Assembly (NCBI GenBank): GCA_030141605.1
Contig: JAQGDQ010002369.1
Location: 434,001-498,000 of the forward strand
Direction of reading: 5' to 3'
Origin: Tubiluchus corallicola
Lineage: Eukaryota; Priapulida; Priapulimorpha; Priapulimorphida; Tubiluchidae
Length of the DNA: 64,000 bases
Below the pieces are notes generated by a model. That model was not told the DNA's origin. It did not search any database and worked only from the letters and a program-made list of their open reading frames with translations. Positions 7,837 through 17,180 of this stretch are shown piece after piece; position 1 is the stretch's first letter, and each line of letters opens with the position of its first letter. A program made the position numbers and the translations under genes.

Positions 7837-8190
7837 ATGAAGAAGGTTGTTATTGTATTCGTATTGTTGATGAGTATTGCCTATGCAGAGACTCATCGTG
7901 TGCTTCAGTTTGAAAATGAGCATGTCAAGGTTTGGAAAACGATTATTTTCCCCAACCAGCCTTTAAAAATGCACCGGCATGACCGGTCTCGAGTTGTGGT
8001 TAGCCTCAAGGGAGGTGTCCTCACTAAAATTGAGGATACAGGGGAAGAGTCTGAGCTTGTTTTCGAGTCGCATAAAGCCTACTGGCTAGATGAGGATCCT
8101 CCGAATACCTTGCATGCAGACATCAATGAATCGAATGAACCTATCGAGGTCATGGTCATTGAGCTGAAGCAGGGAAAAAAGGACTACTGA
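7837..8190 (+). CDS. secreted cupin-domain protein
   Basis: Product of 117 residues: signal peptide MKKVVIVFVLLMSIAYA, then a single small beta-barrel cupin. The first cupin motif is visible as PLKMHRHDRSRVVV-SLKGG (metal-type histidines), and the second part as DPPNTLHADINES. Cupins bind or turn over small ligands; the ligand cannot be read here. ATG 7837 follows a GGGAGTTGAAG site. The stop overlaps the next start by one base, so it is probably translationally coupled to the methyltransferase that follows. Confidence 0.8.
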   Translation: MKKVVIVFVLLMSIAYAETHRVLQFENEHVKVWKTIIFPNQPLKMHRHDRSRVVVSLKGGVLTKIEDTGEESELVFESHKAYWLDEDPPNTLHADINESNEPIEVMVIELKQGKKDY

Positions 8191-9018
8191 TGAGAAAAAT
8201 ATTTTTACTCCTCTCAGCAATGTGTTTCTCATCTAATATTCTGTTGGCGGACGAAGTCAATGCAGAACAAGATCCAATCGAATATATTCAAAGATGTCGC
8301 AATCATTATCAGGATATCTTTATAGAAGGATTAATATTAGAAGTTGGGGAGAACCCTGTGCGATGCAAGATATGAACTCATCAAACCTGTCCTCGACCGA
8401 TTCGTTGGATCCTTTTCTGTTCTTGATGTAGGTGCCTGTGAAGGTTACTTTTCCTTTCGGGTTGCCTCGGACTATCCTGCCCAGTGCCACATGATCGAGG
8501 GGGGATATTATCAGGACAAGCCCAATAAGTTGCTGGCATTATCTAGATTCAACAATTTCCCAAATATTTACCTCATGAATACGAGGTTGAATCTCGATGT
8601 TCTGAGAGAAATCTCCGAGGCGAAACACTTCGATATTGTCTTCGCCTTTTTGGTCGTTCATCAGATGGCAGATCAAAGACATGCACTCTATGAGTCCCAT
8701 TTGGAAGAGTCAAAAAAATACATAGAGCTCCTCCTTTGTCTCGGCTCACATCTGATTATTGAGACTTCTACAGATTTGTATCCTCATCTGGATCAGTATG
8801 TAATGGAATTATGTGAGGAACTTGATGGGGAATATTTGGGAGAGCTGCCCAGATATAAAAAGGGAAAACCCACAGCTAACGGACGGTTCTATCTGTTCAA
8901 AAGCAATGATGATCAGTGTTCGCCAGATCCCATCTCTTCTGAGATGTTCCAAAGGTTGAATGGAGTTTATCCTGAAAAGGATGAAGTCATTGCAAGTTCC
9001 GAAAAGATTTTAGAATGA
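8190..9018 (+). pseudogene. class I SAM methyltransferase with signal peptide, frameshifted
   Basis: The first frame gives a signal peptide (MRKIFLLLSAMCFSSNILLA) and IQRCRNHYQDIFIEGLILE, then breaks at the G4 run at about 8345-8348. The second frame continues LCDARYELIKPVL and a Rossmann methyltransferase: motif I VLDVGACEGYFSF, a second acidic strand (HMIEGGYY) and FDIVFAFLVVHQMAD. The joined protein would be about 275 residues. Substrate unknown. A methyltransferase with an export signal is unusual, and no periplasmic SAM source is expected. Confidence 0.7.
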
Positions 9019-9085
9019 GGATTTGATGTTCATCTTCAGTGACTCTTACTATAATGGCTGGTCATTGAAAAACCGGTTTTGAAAT

Positions 9086-9871
9086 ATGTTGAGCTGGAAA
9101 GAGATCATTCAAAATTATGTTATCAAATATTCGAATCAGATAGGAAAAACCACTCAGCCGTTGAAAGAACGCTTTGGGATCGGTTATTTTACCTATCATC
9201 GGATTGACAACGCAGGAAATTATACAGTCCTTGTAGATAGCCCAAAATGGGCTGAACATTATGTAAGTGAACAAATTTTTCTCAATGATCCCTATCTAAG
9301 GCATCCTTCCCGATACCGATCAGGGATTACTTTAATCGAGAATCATGGTTCTGAAGAATACAGAGAACTTGCATTGAAAGCAGGGAAAGAAGTTCTCAAT
9401 ATGGACATGGGAGCAATGTTAATTGAGAAAAAAGATAGCTGTGTAGAGTTCTTTGGGTTTTCTGGGAATAATGAGACAAGCTCCCTTCAGAACCTCTACT
9501 TAACCATCCTCAGTTGCTAAAATCCTTTGCTATTCATTTCAAGAGAGAGCTTTGTCCTGTTCTGATCGATATGGAAAATGAGCCCGGCTCACTCATGGAT
9601 CTAAAAGGGGAAGACTTTCTCTGCGATGAACTCATTTGCCCAGAGGTCATATCTTCTACTCGTCTTGACTATTATAGAGATTTGGGGATGAGTCCTGAGG
9701 CTGAAAAAGCGGAAAAGCTTTCTCCCAGATAAAGAGACAGCTAATATTCTTGGATTGTCAAGCCGAACGGTTGAGTACTATTTTGAAAATATCAAAAACA
9801 AGCTCTCCTGTTGGAGTAAGAAAGAAATTTTAAGCATGGCCAGAGTCTTTGAAGAATTCGGACTTCTGTAA
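9086..9871 (+). pseudogene. LuxR-family regulator with autoinducer-binding-like domain, broken
   Basis: The N-terminal part resembles the autoinducer-binding domain of LuxR-type regulators (GYFTYHRIDNAGNYTVLVDS, PKWAEHYVSEQIFLNDPYLR). The C-terminal part is a LuxR helix-turn-helix (KETANILGLSSRTVEYYFEN, IKNKL). Two frameshifts separate the parts. One near 9500 would need one extra A to restore NHPQLLKSFAIHF, the other is at about 9727-9733 directly before the HTH. The stop is TAA 9869-9871. The natural length would be about 260 residues. Intracellular relatives such as Legionella carry similar solo LuxR proteins. As it stands the gene cannot make a DNA-binding product. Confidence 0.75.
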
Positions 9872-9872
9872 C

Positions 9873-9891
9873 TACCGTATTCACTACGGTA
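9873..9891. promoter_or_regulatory. 19-bp perfect dyad after the LuxR-like gene
   Basis: TACCGTA-TTCAC-TACGGTA is a 7-bp perfect inverted repeat two bases behind the LuxR-type stop and 55 bases before the acetyltransferase start. No T tract follows, so it is a better candidate for an operator than for a terminator. A link to the LuxR-like protein is only inference from position. Confidence 0.4.
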
Positions 9892-9946
9892 ATTCTCTAT
9901 CCTAACTTCTGTCATATTTCTTCCTTCAATCATAACGGAGGAAAAT

Positions 9947-10777
9947 ATGGTTCGTTCTCATCAAATTGATTCCAAAACAACCAGGGTAATGATGCTGCCC
10001 ATACTCTTCCTTATGTTTGTCTATTTCGAAGACATTCCATTTGAGGATAATATGAGCAAATTTGAACCCCTATATGTACTTGAAAATATTTATGATGCAA
10101 TGAAACCAGCTCAGGAAAAAAGCAAAGAGGCATTTGCTTGGTTTTCCGGCATCCAACACCCATTGTTTAATGCGGTTATGCATCTTTCGGTCGATACGAA
10201 TTTAGAAGAGAAAGTAGATGCCCTCATTTCAAGCGCACCTGAAGGAATTCCTCTCTCTTTTTGGGTGAACAATCAGAATGATTCTCCACTCCTAAAAGAT
10301 ATATTGGTGAAAAGGGGATTCGAGTTAGCAATCGTCTGTCCTCTAATGGAACGATCAGTAACTCCTATGGTTTTACCTAATTTTGAAATTGAGAGGGCCG
10401 ACTTAGCAGTTTTTCATGATATTTTGGCAACAACGTTTCAACTTGATGAAGAGATATCAGAGGGATTTGCAAGTTTAATGGGGAACGTCAATGGTGAACA
10501 TTATCTCATTTATTTCGATGGTCGACCCGTTGGAACAGGTACTCTTATTCCTAGTGGAAAAATAGGTGTCATTTTTAACGTTTCAACTCTTCCTGAATAT
10601 CAAAAGAGAGGATGTGGACGGGCGATAATGGAGTTTCTGATGAATAGAGCCTCAGAACTTGGGCTAAAGAAGCTGATTCTGCAAAGTTCTCCTCAAGCTG
10701 AAAAGCTCTATACTGACTTGGAGTTCACAAAGTGTTTTGATGTCGAAATTTATGCTCGTTACGTCTATGTTATCTGA
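9947..10777 (+). CDS. GNAT-family N-acetyltransferase
   Basis: Acetyl-CoA-dependent transferase; substrate unknown. The GNAT core is in the C-terminal half: motif A as NVSTLPEYQKRGCGRAIMEF, followed by LGLKKLILQSSPQAEKLYTD and FTKCFDVEIYARYV. The N-terminal half is a second, weaker alpha/beta domain. ATG 9947 has a strong CGGAGGAAAAT site. ATG 10052 (GAGGATAAT upstream, MSKFEPLYVLENIYDAM) is an alternative and is where the globular domain appears to begin; the first 35 residues are hydrophobic and may be an extension. Intact. Confidence 0.75.
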   Translation: MVRSHQIDSKTTRVMMLPILFLMFVYFEDIPFEDNMSKFEPLYVLENIYDAMKPAQEKSKEAFAWFSGIQHPLFNAVMHLSVDTNLEEKVDALISSAPEGIPLSFWVNNQNDSPLLKDILVKRGFELAIVCPLMERSVTPMVLPNFEIERADLAVFHDILATTFQLDEEISEGFASLMGNVNGEHYLIYFDGRPVGTGTLIPSGKIGVIFNVSTLPEYQKRGCGRAIMEFLMNRASELGLKKLILQSSPQAEKLYTDLEFTKCFDVEIYARYVYVI

Positions 10778-10808
10778 CATTTTACTAATTTTGAACATAG
10801 GCTGGACG

Positions 10809-11639
10809 ATGAAACTAATGAGATTTATTCCATTGACATTCTTGGCGCTGGGCAACCTCTTTTCCATTGATCAGGAGTCTGTTTTTTTACTAGAGTCGTG
10901 CTCCTCTGATCATCAAATTGAAGTTGCCATACAAAAACCGGCAGGCGATGAATTTCAGTTGCTTATCTTTCTTCATGGAGCTTCTGGCAACGGATTGGAG
11001 AGTATCTCACAATCCTGGTGTGATCTATGGCTTGAGAAGGGATATGCAGTTGCTGCCATATCATTGCCTGGATACGGAGGATCAACAGGAGAAAAAGATT
11101 TTTGCGGCCCTTTCACTTTGAATGCGTTGCATTTCGCTATCAACTGGATTAAACAGGAAACGAATGTATCGGATTTTGGTCTGATTGGCTTTGGACAGGG
11201 AGGGTTTGCAGGAGTTTTATTATCCACGCAACGAACGGATATGAAGTGTGTTGTATGTGCAAACAGTGGTTATGATCTACTAAGACACAAAGTTGCTGAA
11301 GATGATCTAATGAATGTTCTGCAAAGAAAGGGATATGCTATAGATATCAATGATGATGAAGCATTATTGCTTCGGTCTCCCATTGCCCATATTTCAGAAA
11401 TTGACACTCCTCTTTTTCTTTTACATCGAAAGGGCGATCCGAGAATCAGCGATGAAGAAGTGACTGATTTTTATCACTCTATGCTAGCCGCAGAAAAAGA
11501 GTGTTTTCTTACCATACGAGAAAAAACTTCAGAAGACGACCCACAGAAAATCTCCTATGAAGAGGTTAGAGACGAAACAGAAGCTTGGGTAGATGAAATC
11601 ATGAATGAATCCGTCATTAAATCACTCGGGAATTTCTAG
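10809..11639 (+). CDS. exported alpha/beta-hydrolase-fold protein, nucleophile missing
   Basis: Start ATG 10809 begins a signal-like peptide (MKLMRFIPLTFLALGNLFS). The fold is clear from LLIFLHGASGNG, YAVAAISLPGYGGSTG and a late PLFLLHRKGDPRIS strand with the usual acid. The nucleophile elbow reads G-F-G-Q-G at residues 127-131, so glycine 129 stands where the catalytic serine of GxSxG should be. No obvious catalytic histidine follows near the C terminus. It is either a non-enzymatic binder or a decayed enzyme. It abuts the next gene without a gap. Confidence 0.75.
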   Translation: MKLMRFIPLTFLALGNLFSIDQESVFLLESCSSDHQIEVAIQKPAGDEFQLLIFLHGASGNGLESISQSWCDLWLEKGYAVAAISLPGYGGSTGEKDFCGPFTLNALHFAINWIKQETNVSDFGLIGFGQGGFAGVLLSTQRTDMKCVVCANSGYDLLRHKVAEDDLMNVLQRKGYAIDINDDEALLLRSPIAHISEIDTPLFLLHRKGDPRISDEEVTDFYHSMLAAEKECFLTIREKTSEDDPQKISYEEVRDETEAWVDEIMNESVIKSLGNF

Positions 11640-11969
11640 ATGAAACGATTTGCAGTGCTATACCGGGGATACCTGAGGCCGGGGAAAGAGGCGGAATACA
11701 TCGAATGTTGGAAAATTATCTCTTCCTATTTTGTCGCTGAAAGAGGAGCCCTCGGCTCTACTCTTCATAAGACGGAAGAGGGGATGTGGGTTGCCTACTC
11801 CAGATGGCCGGATCGAAAGACGAGAGATGCTTCCTGGCCAAAAGAAGGAGAAGATGCCAATTCTGAATTGCCGGAGAAAATCCGGGATGCGATTATTGAG
11901 ATCAAATCTTGTTTGGATCCAGAAAGGCTTCTTCCAGAAATAGCCATGGAAATTGTCGAAGAAGCTTGA
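11640..11969 (+). CDS. ABM-like (dimeric ferredoxin-fold monooxygenase-type) protein
   Basis: Product of 109 residues whose pattern (FAVLYRGYLRPGKEAEYIEC-W, GALGSTLHKTEEGMWVAYSR, W-D--TRDASW) fits the antibiotic-biosynthesis-monooxygenase / DUF4188-like small alpha/beta barrels. The start follows the hydrolase stop directly, indicating one operon. Such proteins oxidise quinol-like substrates or degrade haem without a cofactor, but no specific role can be assigned. Confidence 0.6.
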   Translation: MKRFAVLYRGYLRPGKEAEYIECWKIISSYFVAERGALGSTLHKTEEGMWVAYSRWPDRKTRDASWPKEGEDANSELPEKIRDAIIEIKSCLDPERLLPEIAMEIVEEA

Positions 11970-12039
11970 TCATTTTCTCCTTGGTAACCATAAGTAGGCA
12001 CTAGAAGATGAAAAACAACAGCTGCTCTTTTAGTTCTTA

Positions 12040-13389
12040 ATGAGTTATCTACGTTTATTATCTATAGTTCTTTTATTTTCTGTATCTGTTGCTGCTATTG
12101 CTGATCCGATTCAAGAACGGATCGATAAATGCGTGAAAGATCATTACAATGTTGGCATAGCTGTAATTGTAATCGAATCAACTAGTGTCCGGTATTATTT
12201 TGCGGGAACCATAAGCAAGATACTGCCTGCGAGGCCAGTTGACAAAGACACTATCTTTCCTCTTGCTTCGATGACGAAAGTATTTACTACTCTTGCTTTA
12301 GCAGAGCAGGTTGTGTTGGGAAAAATTAAATTGGATGCTCCTGCTCAGAATTGTATGCCGATAGGTCTAACGCTTCCTACCTACAAGGGTGATCCTATTC
12401 GGATTATGCCAACTCCACATAATATTAGCCATGGCAATCCTTTTGCTACTCTCGATCAGATTAAGGAGTTTCTAAAAAATTATAAACTACCTTATCCCCC
12501 GGGCTCACATTACCTTTATTCCAATCTTAGTATTTCATTATTGGCGCCATGTCTTTCAACATTATCTGGTGAGTCTTATGAAGTTTTCATGAAAAACAAT
12601 ATTTTTTTACCATTGAATATGACTGAAACTTATTTTCAAGTTCCTGAATACCGGAAGAATAATTTGGTAACAGGTTATTTGGCCGATGGAAAGGAAGCTA
12701 CTTACTGGCAATTTAAAGCTATGAATCCTGCAGGAGGTCTATTTTCATCTCCAAAAGATTTAGCGAATTTTTTGAAAGCAAACTTAGGGTTGATGAATAC
12801 CTCATTATATCCAGCCATGAAACTGGCACATAAACCATTTTATTCCGAAGGAAAAAATTCCCGCAATTCAGGGCTTCCTAAAGGAACGATTGTTTTTTCG
12901 TCTTTGGGATGGAATGTTTATGAAAATCTAGTTTGGAAAACAGGGAATTATCCAGGCTTTTCAAGTTTTATTGGTTTGAGAACTGATAAAAAACTAGGTG
13001 TTATTGTATTAGCGAATACAGGTAACATCGTTTATACCAATAACTTAGGCTTGCATATCTTGGATGCTTCCATTGAACTATTGCCTACTTATAGAGCGAT
13101 CCATCTCTCTGAAAATCAATTGAAAGGTTTAACCGGTACTTACCAAATAAAAAATGGAGATACTTATCAATTGCAAGTAGAAGGTTCTAGTATTCGCTCC
13201 CTAAATTTATCAGTTCCAATCACAGAGAGAAATTATTTTGCTTTGTATCCTATGGAAAAAGATAAATTCTTTGTCCTAGTAGATGACAGTATTTTTACTT
13301 TTTTTCGCAATAAAGAGGGTGACGTTACTGGAGTTACATTAACAGAGGATGGAAAAATATCTACAGGGACTAAAGTCGGTTCGAGATAA
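12040..13389 (+). CDS. serine beta-lactamase-fold hydrolase (class C / ampC-like family), exported
   Basis: Signal peptide MSYLRLLSIVLLFSVSVAAIA, then a beta-lactamase/transpeptidase fold: S77-M-T-K80 (SxxK nucleophile), Y160-S-N162 (YxN), and PAGGLFSSPKDLANF. After about residue 350 there is a C-terminal beta-rich extension (LTGTYQIKNGDTYQLQVEGS), common in this family (PF00144 members with lipocalin-like tails). Predicted periplasmic. It may cleave beta-lactams, D-amino peptides or esters; sequence does not decide. Intact, 449 residues. No strong ribosome site before ATG 12040. Confidence 0.8.
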   Translation: MSYLRLLSIVLLFSVSVAAIADPIQERIDKCVKDHYNVGIAVIVIESTSVRYYFAGTISKILPARPVDKDTIFPLASMTKVFTTLALAEQVVLGKIKLDAPAQNCMPIGLTLPTYKGDPIRIMPTPHNISHGNPFATLDQIKEFLKNYKLPYPPGSHYLYSNLSISLLAPCLSTLSGESYEVFMKNNIFLPLNMTETYFQVPEYRKNNLVTGYLADGKEATYWQFKAMNPAGGLFSSPKDLANFLKANLGLMNTSLYPAMKLAHKPFYSEGKNSRNSGLPKGTIVFSSLGWNVYENLVWKTGNYPGFSSFIGLRTDKKLGVIVLANTGNIVYTNNLGLHILDASIELLPTYRAIHLSENQLKGLTGTYQIKNGDTYQLQVEGSSIRSLNLSVPITERNYFALYPMEKDKFFVLVDDSIFTFFRNKEGDVTGVTLTEDGKISTGTKVGSR

Positions 13390-13418
13390 GACGTTTCAAA
13401 TTTGGTTCTAATTAATAG

Positions 13419-13866
13419 CTATTGATTAAAGATGATTGTGATTGGGGACTTGAAGTACTGGGGGAAATACTCCTTGGCTATGTCCAAAGGGAACTCGTCA
13501 TCGGAGGTATCTTGACTGGTTTCTGCCAACAGATGAATCTCGAATATAGCCTGGTTGGAATGCCAACTGACAAGGGTGAGTTCTACTATGATGGGCTTCT
13601 TGTCATCCATGATCAGGAGGGCATTAGGGGGATTGGATGAAAATATTGCTCTGGTCCCAAGATTGTTGGAAGCTCTGATGAACATAGCCTGCTTTGTTCA
13701 TATGATGGGAAAATTTGGTAATCGTGCTGCGGGGTGAGTCTAATACCATTTGATTTCCAGTGATCTCTCCTCTGGGTGCCTGGATCACATGCAGAGTGGA
13801 CTCTTTTGAGCAAGAGCTTAAAAGGATGGCTAAGATTAGAACAGAGAACAGATTTTTCATGTGCAT
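13419..13866 (-). pseudogene. lipoprotein, frameshifted
   Basis: From ATG 13866 (or 13860), the product begins with a lipoprotein signal MKNLFSVLILAILLSSC with lipobox LSSC. It runs through HVIQAPRGEITGNQMVLDSP to SNIFIQSP and stops shortly after the C/G run at 13627-13631. The other frame carries on NPPNALLIMDDKKPIIVELT to the stop at 13419-13421. A single indel in that 5-base run explains the break. Restored length would be about 145 residues. The beta-rich sequence gives no family. It lies antiparallel between the beta-lactamase and porin genes. Confidence 0.65.
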
Positions 13867-13989
13867 GTCTTTTTCATAATCTAAAGGGAGTTTTCTTAGC
13901 AATATTCTGCAACCGTATAGTGAAGAGGAAATTGTTACTTTATCTATTAAAGTGTTATCTATCTTTATAAGAGAAAATAAAGGGAAATT

Positions 13990-15972
13990 GTGATGTTTAA
14001 ACTCCTTTATCGATCCCTTTGTCTGGGAATCGCTTTTCTATCAGGAAATCTGGCGCATTCAGAAGAGAAAGCTGATCCTGCTTGTCATGAAACTGAGATT
14101 GAAATGCCCGTCTTTTCTGGTGGGCCTTATGGAGGTGGATCTTGGCTTTTTCTCCGGCCTGCTCCCTCGGATGGTGATTTGCAATATGGCACCCATCTCA
14201 GATTGACAGCACGCCGGCTAATTTGCATGCTTTTGTTTTGGAGCTGACACCAGACTACCACAGTTGTTTTCGTTTGAATTTTGGATATCAAATTCCTGAG
14301 ACGGGTTACAACATTCACTCGAATTATTTCTATTTCAGCGATAGCAAAAACGAACAAGTGAACAATCTTCCTTTCGACGAATTTATACAAAATTTCTTAG
14401 GAGGAAGCTTATCAACGGCCAATGGATCGGAAAAGCAAAAAATTCATCAGGCAGATCTATTATTCGGAAAGCAATACGTAGTCGATCATCATCTAGATTT
14501 GCATCCCTATGCTGGCCTTCATTTTGCGGATGTCAAACGCAACCTAGATGTCCTGTATACTGATTTAGTTCTTAATCCTTTTCCATCGAATTTAGAGGGA
14601 ACATTAGAGAGTCATTATTGGGGCGTAGGACCTCAGGCAGGAACGAGTTTTAAGTGTCCTGTGTCCTCCCTGATCAGCATTGCAGGTCATTTTGGAGCAG
14701 GGGCATTATTTGGCCGGCAACATTCCAGCATTAACTCAAATTCTATACGAGGCAATTTCGCCCAAAGTTTTAATGATCATAGTTCCCGTTTCCGGGTGGT
14801 TCCTGTTTTAAATAGTGATGTAGCTCTTGTGTTTACATATCCCTTTAAAAAACATCATTTTGCTTTGGAAATAACCGCAGGTTTCGAAGTGGACTACTTC
14901 TTCAGAGTGGTCAATCGGATCAACCCATTTAATGGTTATATTAACAATGCCAGCACAACTCCTGTGAAACAGACAAGTAATTTAGGGTTAGGCGGTCCTT
15001 ATGCGAAGGTTTCATTGATCCAAATACCGAAAAAATCGGATCCAAACGCTTCGGCTCGTTTTATGGCTGATGCTATTGATTCAGTCTCAGGTCTCTATGG
15101 GGGATTTACAAGTGCATGGCTGAAACCATCGCCCAATAATAATGACCTGACGTATGCAACGCTCCATACAAACGGGGTTGCGGATAGATCCCAAGCAGCT
15201 TCGACTGGTTATGATTGGACTGGAAGTTATGAAGCGGGCTATATGTTCTGGAATAATGTTGATCTGCGTGCAAATTATTTACATTTTCACTCGAGTGATA
15301 GTACATCGGTCTCAGCCGGTGCAAACCAGGGAATTAGCAGTCTCAACGCCAGCGGTCCTTCTGGAGTCTTATTTTCTAATGCAAGCTCACGTGTTAAATA
15401 CAAACTCGATCAAGTTGATTTAGTATCAGGAAAACGGATGCAATTAGGCAAGCTGTGGAATCTGTATACGTTTTTTGGTCTGCGTTACCTCTACCTAAAA
15501 CGGATCCAAGACAACGCTTATTCTGGAGGGACGCCTCCGTTAACTACAGAATTCAAGTCTCCATTATTAAAAAGTCGTTATCGAGGGTTAGGACTCATTT
15601 TTGGGTTAGATCCCTATTTAAGGATCATTGATAATTTACGGCTGGTTGGGCATGTAGACGTTGCTTTTTTGGTTGGTAAGATAAGATCCTCATTAGATCA
15701 GGTAAATACAGGATTGGTGGGCGATTCTTCCAATACTTTAAGAGTTCATAAGAGATTTTCTATTGTGCCGGTAGTTGATGCAAAAGCGGGACTAAATTAT
15801 GCGTATAAAGTAAATAACCATTTCGCCTTCGATATCGAAGCTGGATATCAATTTGCAGGCTATTATCGAGCCATAGACTTGGTTTTTCCAACGCTCCTGA
15901 CTGGCCCTCGAGCAAATAAACAGCGACCTAAGGCTAACTGGACCTTATCTTATGCTGGGAATTATTTTTTAA
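13990..15972 (+). pseudogene. double-barrel MOMP-like outer-membrane protein, frameshifted
   Basis: Signal peptide (MMFKLLYRSLCLGIAFLSGN) followed by two homologous beta-barrel halves. GGGSWLFLRPAPSDGDLQYGT pairs with SGLYGGFTSAWLKPSPNNND, and IHQADLLFGKQYVV pairs with LDQVDLVSGKRMQL. This fits the Legionella/chlamydial MOMP-like family. The frame breaks at about 14193-14208. Near the end, one extra G in GGG at 15957-15959 removes the expected terminus SYAGIIF (C-terminal phenylalanine, stop 15970-15972). The present frame instead reads on to 16052 into the convergent glycerol dehydrogenase gene. Both lesions are single-base. Confidence 0.65.
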
Positions 15973-17065
15973 GCCAATCCGTCCCAATCTCATTTGCTGT
16001 TAGAATGCCGTCAGCGATATCACTCACTCTGATTTCAAAGGGTTCGTTGTAAATCGTTTCCCCTTCTTTGCAGGCTCTTTTGGCGATGATTTCTGCAATT
16101 TCTTTCGTAGGATCTTTGATTCCGAGCTGGCTCAAAGAGACAGGAAGCCCGATTTGGGTTGCAAAGTGGAGGACTTTTTCGATCAATGATTGATCCTTTC
16201 CTTCGAGAACGAGCTGGGTAAGAGTCCCAAAGGCTACTTTCTCACCATGTAGATAGGAATGTGCTTCAGGTATGACAGTCAGGCCATTATGAATCGCATG
16301 GGCCGCTGCCAGTCCGCAAGACTCGAAACCGAGGCCGGAAAGTAGAGTGTTTGCTTCTACAATTTTCTCAAGCTCCGGTGTAACTGTTTTTGTCTGTATA
16401 TCCAGACAGGCTTGAGCGCCAGATTGGAGGAGAGTCTCATAGAACAATTTTGCCAATGCCAGAGATGCTTGTGTAGGAAGCCCTCCCCGCATGTTTTTTT
16501 TATTGCCCTCTACACTGGTCACTGCTTCAAAGAAGGTGGCCAGGGCGTCACCCATGCCGGCTACTAGAAATCGAAGGGGGCTCTTGGCAATAATTTCTGT
16601 ATCGACAAGGACAAGATCGGGATTCTTGTTATGGATACTGTAATGATCAAAATCGCCATTTTTCTTGTAGATGACAGAAAGAGCACTGCATGGCGAATCG
16701 GAAGAGGCGATGGTCGGACAGCTAATGACTGGCAAATCTAGGCCTCTCGCAACCGCTCTGGCGGTATCTATTACCTTGCCTCCACCTGTCCCAACGACGG
16801 TTTTGATCTCATTTTTTTTAACGAGTGATTTGATGAGTTCGATTTCTTCTTCAGAACATTCTCCGTTGAAATAGTGGATGAAGTATTTCATAGAGACTTT
16901 ATCGAAGGTCTTTTTCCAGCTGTCTTTCAACAGTTTGTCAGCTGATTTGGATACGATGATTAAAACCGGATCCTTACATCCTAAATAGGCGAGCTCTTCA
17001 CCCAGGCTGAGTATGGCTCCTTTTCCTTGGACATAACGATGTGGGGCGCAAAAAACGGATAACAT
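15962..17065 (-). CDS. gldA: glycerol dehydrogenase
   Basis: NAD-dependent, metal-containing oxidation of glycerol to dihydroxyacetone. Iron-containing alcohol dehydrogenase superfamily signs: VVGTGGGKVIDTARAVAR for NAD binding, and the metal ligands Asp in AGMGDALATFFEA, His in AAHAIHNGLT and His in YLHGEKVAFGT. Length 367 matches GldA. ATG 17065 is the natural start. It is convergent with the porin gene and its 3' end overlaps that gene's tail. Intact, in contrast to its left-hand neighbours. Confidence 0.9.
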   Translation of the reverse strand: MLSVFCAPHRYVQGKGAILSLGEELAYLGCKDPVLIIVSKSADKLLKDSWKKTFDKVSMKYFIHYFNGECSEEEIELIKSLVKKNEIKTVVGTGGGKVIDTARAVARGLDLPVISCPTIASSDSPCSALSVIYKKNGDFDHYSIHNKNPDLVLVDTEIIAKSPLRFLVAGMGDALATFFEAVTSVEGNKKNMRGGLPTQASLALAKLFYETLLQSGAQACLDIQTKTVTPELEKIVEANTLLSGLGFESCGLAAAHAIHNGLTVIPEAHSYLHGEKVAFGTLTQLVLEGKDQSLIEKVLHFATQIGLPVSLSQLGIKDPTKEIAEIIAKRACKEGETIYNEPFEIRVSDIADGILTANEIGTDWLKK

Positions 17066-17180
17066 GATGTGTCCAGCTATAAAAAATACGAAATAATTTA
17101 TCTAGAAATTGTTTTAATGATGAGGTGTTTATGGGAAATACTGTATCTTTATAAAGAAGAAGATATTCCTGGGCTGCATC

